Assembly (NCBI GenBank): GCA_026129905.1
Contig: JAHCHE010000009.1
Location: 186,001-250,000, forward strand
Length of the DNA stretch: 64,000 nucleotides
Direction of reading: 5' to 3'
Source: Bryobacteraceae bacterium
GTDB taxonomy: Bacteria > Acidobacteriota > Terriglobia > Bryobacterales > Bryobacteraceae
The notes under the pieces are model-generated. The model was not told the origin of the DNA. It was given only the letters and a program-made list of their open reading frames with translations, and did not search any database. This document shows positions 62,006 to 64,000 of this stretch, piece by piece. Each line of letters begins with the position of its first letter. Position 1 is the first letter of the stretch. The translations under genes and the position numbers were made by a program.

Positions 62006-63824
62006 ACCGCGGTTTCTGCTCCTTCAGGCTCTGGTCGCCGCCGGCGCCGCCGCGACGTGGCTGACCGAAGGGCTGAGCCTGTTCGGCTGGGTCACATTCA
62101 ACGGCATCGTGGTTGGATGGACGGCTTTGGGCGCGACGGGCGCTGTGCTTGTGTGGCGCAGAGGCTCGCCACGATTCCACCTGCCCCGTCCGGGCCTGCC
62201 GGACGTTCTGCTGACGGCGGGCATGGCCGCCATCGCAGCGATCGCCGGCTTCATCGCAATCGTAAGTCCACCCAACAGCGTCGACGCGCTGATGTACCAC
62301 ATGCCCCGGGTCGTGTATTGGAAACTCGCGGGCAGCGTCGCGTTCTTTCCAACGCAATACCTCAACCAGATCATGCAGCCGCCGCTCGCCGAGTACCTGG
62401 TCCTCCACACGTACATCCTCTCCGGGGGCGATCGGTTCGCGAATCTTGTGCAGTTCGGTGGATTCCTCGCATGCCTCGTCGCCGTCTCGCTTATTGCGAA
62501 AGCGCTTGGCGCGGGCAGGCGGGGACAAATCATCGCGGCGCTGTTCTGCGCGACGCTCCCGAACGGGATCTTGCAGGCGTCGGGGACGAAGAACGAGTGG
62601 TTGCTCGCCATGTGGCTGGCCGCCGCGGTCTGCTTCGCATTCCGGAGCAAGTACCTCTGGATGGGCTTGGCGGTCGGCCTTGCGCTGTTGACGAAGGGCA
62701 CGGCGTACATCTTCGCGCCTGCTGTCCTGTTGGGCGTCTTCGCGCCGAGGATGAAGCAGGCGTGGAGAGCGGTTGTGGCCGTGGGGCTGTGCACGTTGGC
62801 CATCAACGGTCCGCAGTACTGGCGCAATATCGGCTTGAGCGGTTCGCCCCTCGGCTACGACTCCGCGCAGGGCGACGGACTATTCCGCTGGCGGAACGAA
62901 CGATTCGGCATTCGCCCGGCCGTTTCCAACATGCTGCGGCACATTTCCGAACAGCTCGGTTCGCGCGGCGAGGCGTGGAATCAGGGCGCGTATCGGGCCG
63001 TTCTGCGGGCGCACGGAGTCATCGGGGCCGACCCTAACGATCCGGCAACCACGTGGCGGTGGTCCGAGTACGAGCCGCCGCGCAACACCAATCATGAGAC
63101 GGACGCGAACAATCGCTGGCATCTGCTTCTTCTCGCCGGCTGCGTTATCTGGCTCGCGCCGAGGATGCGGGAGCGCCAGGCGCTGTTCTACTGCCTTTCG
63201 ATCGGGCTCGCGTTCGTCCTTTTTTGCGCGTACCTGAAGTGGCAGCCGTTTCAGGCTCGCATGTTCCTGCCGCTGTTTGCGCTGGTATCGCCCATCGCGG
63301 GACTCGCGCTCGGGAGGCTGCGGCCGGCCATTCTTCAGGCGGCGCTCTGCCTGTTTCTGCTGAACAACGCCCGGCCGTATCTGTTCGAAAACTGGATCCG
63401 CCCGTTGAAAGGGCCGAACAGCATTCTCGGGACTTCACGGCGCGACGCCTATTTCGCCGACATGACGCAATGGAATAACAGGGTCCACTTCCTGCGGGCG
63501 GTGGACCTGGCGCGGGAAAGCGGGTGCGGCGAAGTCGGCATCGACATCACGCACTTCCAACTCGAGTACCCGGTACAGGCGCTGTTGCTGGAGACGAATC
63601 CCAAGACACGCTTCCAGCATCTGGGCGTAACGAACGCCTCGGCTCGCTACCGCGATCTGGCCACCCCGCCGCCCTGCGCGGTCGTGTGCCTGCGGTGCGC
63701 CGGAGACGCCGGCAAAATCCAGGATTATTCGGCGATAGGCCCACCGGCCGAGGCGGGCGACTTCCTCGTGTTCACGAAGAACAGGAGCGTTATCAGGAAC
63801 TCCGCCGCGCCTGCGCCGCCGTGA
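61944..63824 (+). CDS. polytopic membrane protein, probable lipid-linked glycosyltransferase
   Basis: A 626-aa protein with ten or more membrane helices in the first 480 residues ([79 protein letters not shown]). A large non-membrane C-terminal part follows. An early loop has [19 protein letters not shown], whose acidic residue suits the catalytic site of GT-C (ArnT/PMT-like) enzymes, and [11 protein letters not shown]. The assignment to GT-C is by topology; the donor and acceptor are unknown. The start overlaps prpD by 62 bp. Confidence 0.65.
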   Translation: MTHSAWKQPRFRNSWTSGSSEPRFLLLQALVAAGAAATWLTEGLSLFGWVTFNGIVVGWTALGATGAVLVWRRGSPRFHLPRPGLPDVLLTAGMAAIAAIAGFIAIVSPPNSVDALMYHMPRVVYWKLAGSVAFFPTQYLNQIMQPPLAEYLVLHTYILSGGDRFANLVQFGGFLACLVAVSLIAKALGAGRRGQIIAALFCATLPNGILQASGTKNEWLLAMWLAAAVCFAFRSKYLWMGLAVGLALLTKGTAYIFAPAVLLGVFAPRMKQAWRAVVAVGLCTLAINGPQYWRNIGLSGSPLGYDSAQGDGLFRWRNERFGIRPAVSNMLRHISEQLGSRGEAWNQGAYRAVLRAHGVIGADPNDPATTWRWSEYEPPRNTNHETDANNRWHLLLLAGCVIWLAPRMRERQALFYCLSIGLAFVLFCAYLKWQPFQARMFLPLFALVSPIAGLALGRLRPAILQAALCLFLLNNARPYLFENWIRPLKGPNSILGTSRRDAYFADMTQWNNRVHFLRAVDLARESGCGEVGIDITHFQLEYPVQALLLETNPKTRFQHLGVTNASARYRDLATPPPCAVVCLRCAGDAGKIQDYSAIGPPAEAGDFLVFTKNRSVIRNSAAPAPP

Positions 63825-64000
63825 GGATGGCAAGCGCGATGGAGTGGATCTTGGTTTCGGGCGACTCGGCGCGCGAGAGCAAAATCAGCGGCGCTTTCGC
63901 TCCGACCACGATGCCGCCCGACTCCCCTTTGGCGAAATAGAGAATCGCGCGGTAGAGAATGTTCGCGGCCTCGATATCGGGCGCGATGAAAATATCGGTG
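63793..64000 (-). CDS. phosphate acetyl/butyryltransferase family protein, C-terminal end (partial)
   Basis: The last 68 codons of a gene that continues beyond the window edge. The residues DIEAANILYRAILYFAKGES, GGIVVGAKAPLILLSRAES and [17 protein letters not shown] match the C-terminus of phosphate acetyl/butyryltransferases (Pta/Ptb family), including the conserved SRAES-TK-HS active-site region. Such enzymes make acyl-CoA from acyl phosphate. It converges on and overlaps the glycosyltransferase 3' end by 32 bp. Confidence 0.8.
   Translation of the reverse strand, partial: TDIFIAPDIEAANILYRAILYFAKGESGGIVVGAKAPLILLSRAESPETKIHSIALAILTAAQARRSS

Overview
The window is high-GC DNA that most resembles an Acidobacteriota chromosome (Bryobacter/Solibacter type). 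The evidence is an Oar-type TonB-dependent receptor with an N-terminal carboxypeptidase-regulatory domain, a VWFA-related protein of the kind abundant in that phylum, a DUF1080 glycan enzyme, a PrpBCD methylcitrate operon and very large secreted repeat proteins. This is inference from protein families; no rRNA is present.

Layout. 0-10 kb: a HicAB toxin-antitoxin pair, a NarL-type two-component system, a small secreted protein, an Oar-like receptor, a REP-associated tyrosine transposase (RAYT) and a VWFA-related protein. This part carries a family of short hairpins with a constant six-base loop (ACTCGT/ACTCAT) and variable self-complementary arms; copies flank the RAYT and recur at 0.8-1.1, 3.4, 10.4 and 21.8 kb. 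10-14.8 kb: an accessory patch with a decayed beta-helix gene, a possible mobile-intron RNA fragment, and a nuclease-helicase gene cut by a complete 1319-bp IS4-type element with a 9-bp target duplication. 14.8-26.6 kb: ordinary chromosome with a beta-propeller phosphoesterase, NAD synthetase, RNase R, DUF1080, then an Omp85-like protein, DUF4390 and NtrY/NtrX-type regulators in one apparent operon. 26.6-39.5 kb: two adjacent secreted repeat genes (2852 aa and about 1185 aa, the latter split by a frameshift) built from propeller, Ig-like, BACON, beta-helix and LamG-like modules. 39.7-41.7 kb: a 1.9-kb integrated element between a tRNA-Gly gene and a 45-bp copy of its 3' end, carrying VapBC and an integrase remnant. 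41.8-49.5 kb: thioredoxin reductase, then an iron-acquisition block (TonB receptor with frameshift, PiuC-type hydroxylase, PepSY membrane protein, FeoA/FeoB). 50-64 kb: a bacterial eRF1-like protein, site-2 protease, GH15 enzyme, SYLF protein, ankyrin/LssY-type protein, PrpBCD, a membrane glycosyltransferase and the end of a phosphate acyltransferase.

Working together: the iron block can import chelated iron across the outer membrane, process it and move ferrous iron across the inner membrane. PrpB-PrpC-PrpD supply the propionyl-CoA to pyruvate route except for the aconitase step. Two genes (near 28.77 kb and 43.72 kb) are each restored by adding one G to a short G run, so sequencing error should be excluded before calling them pseudogenes.
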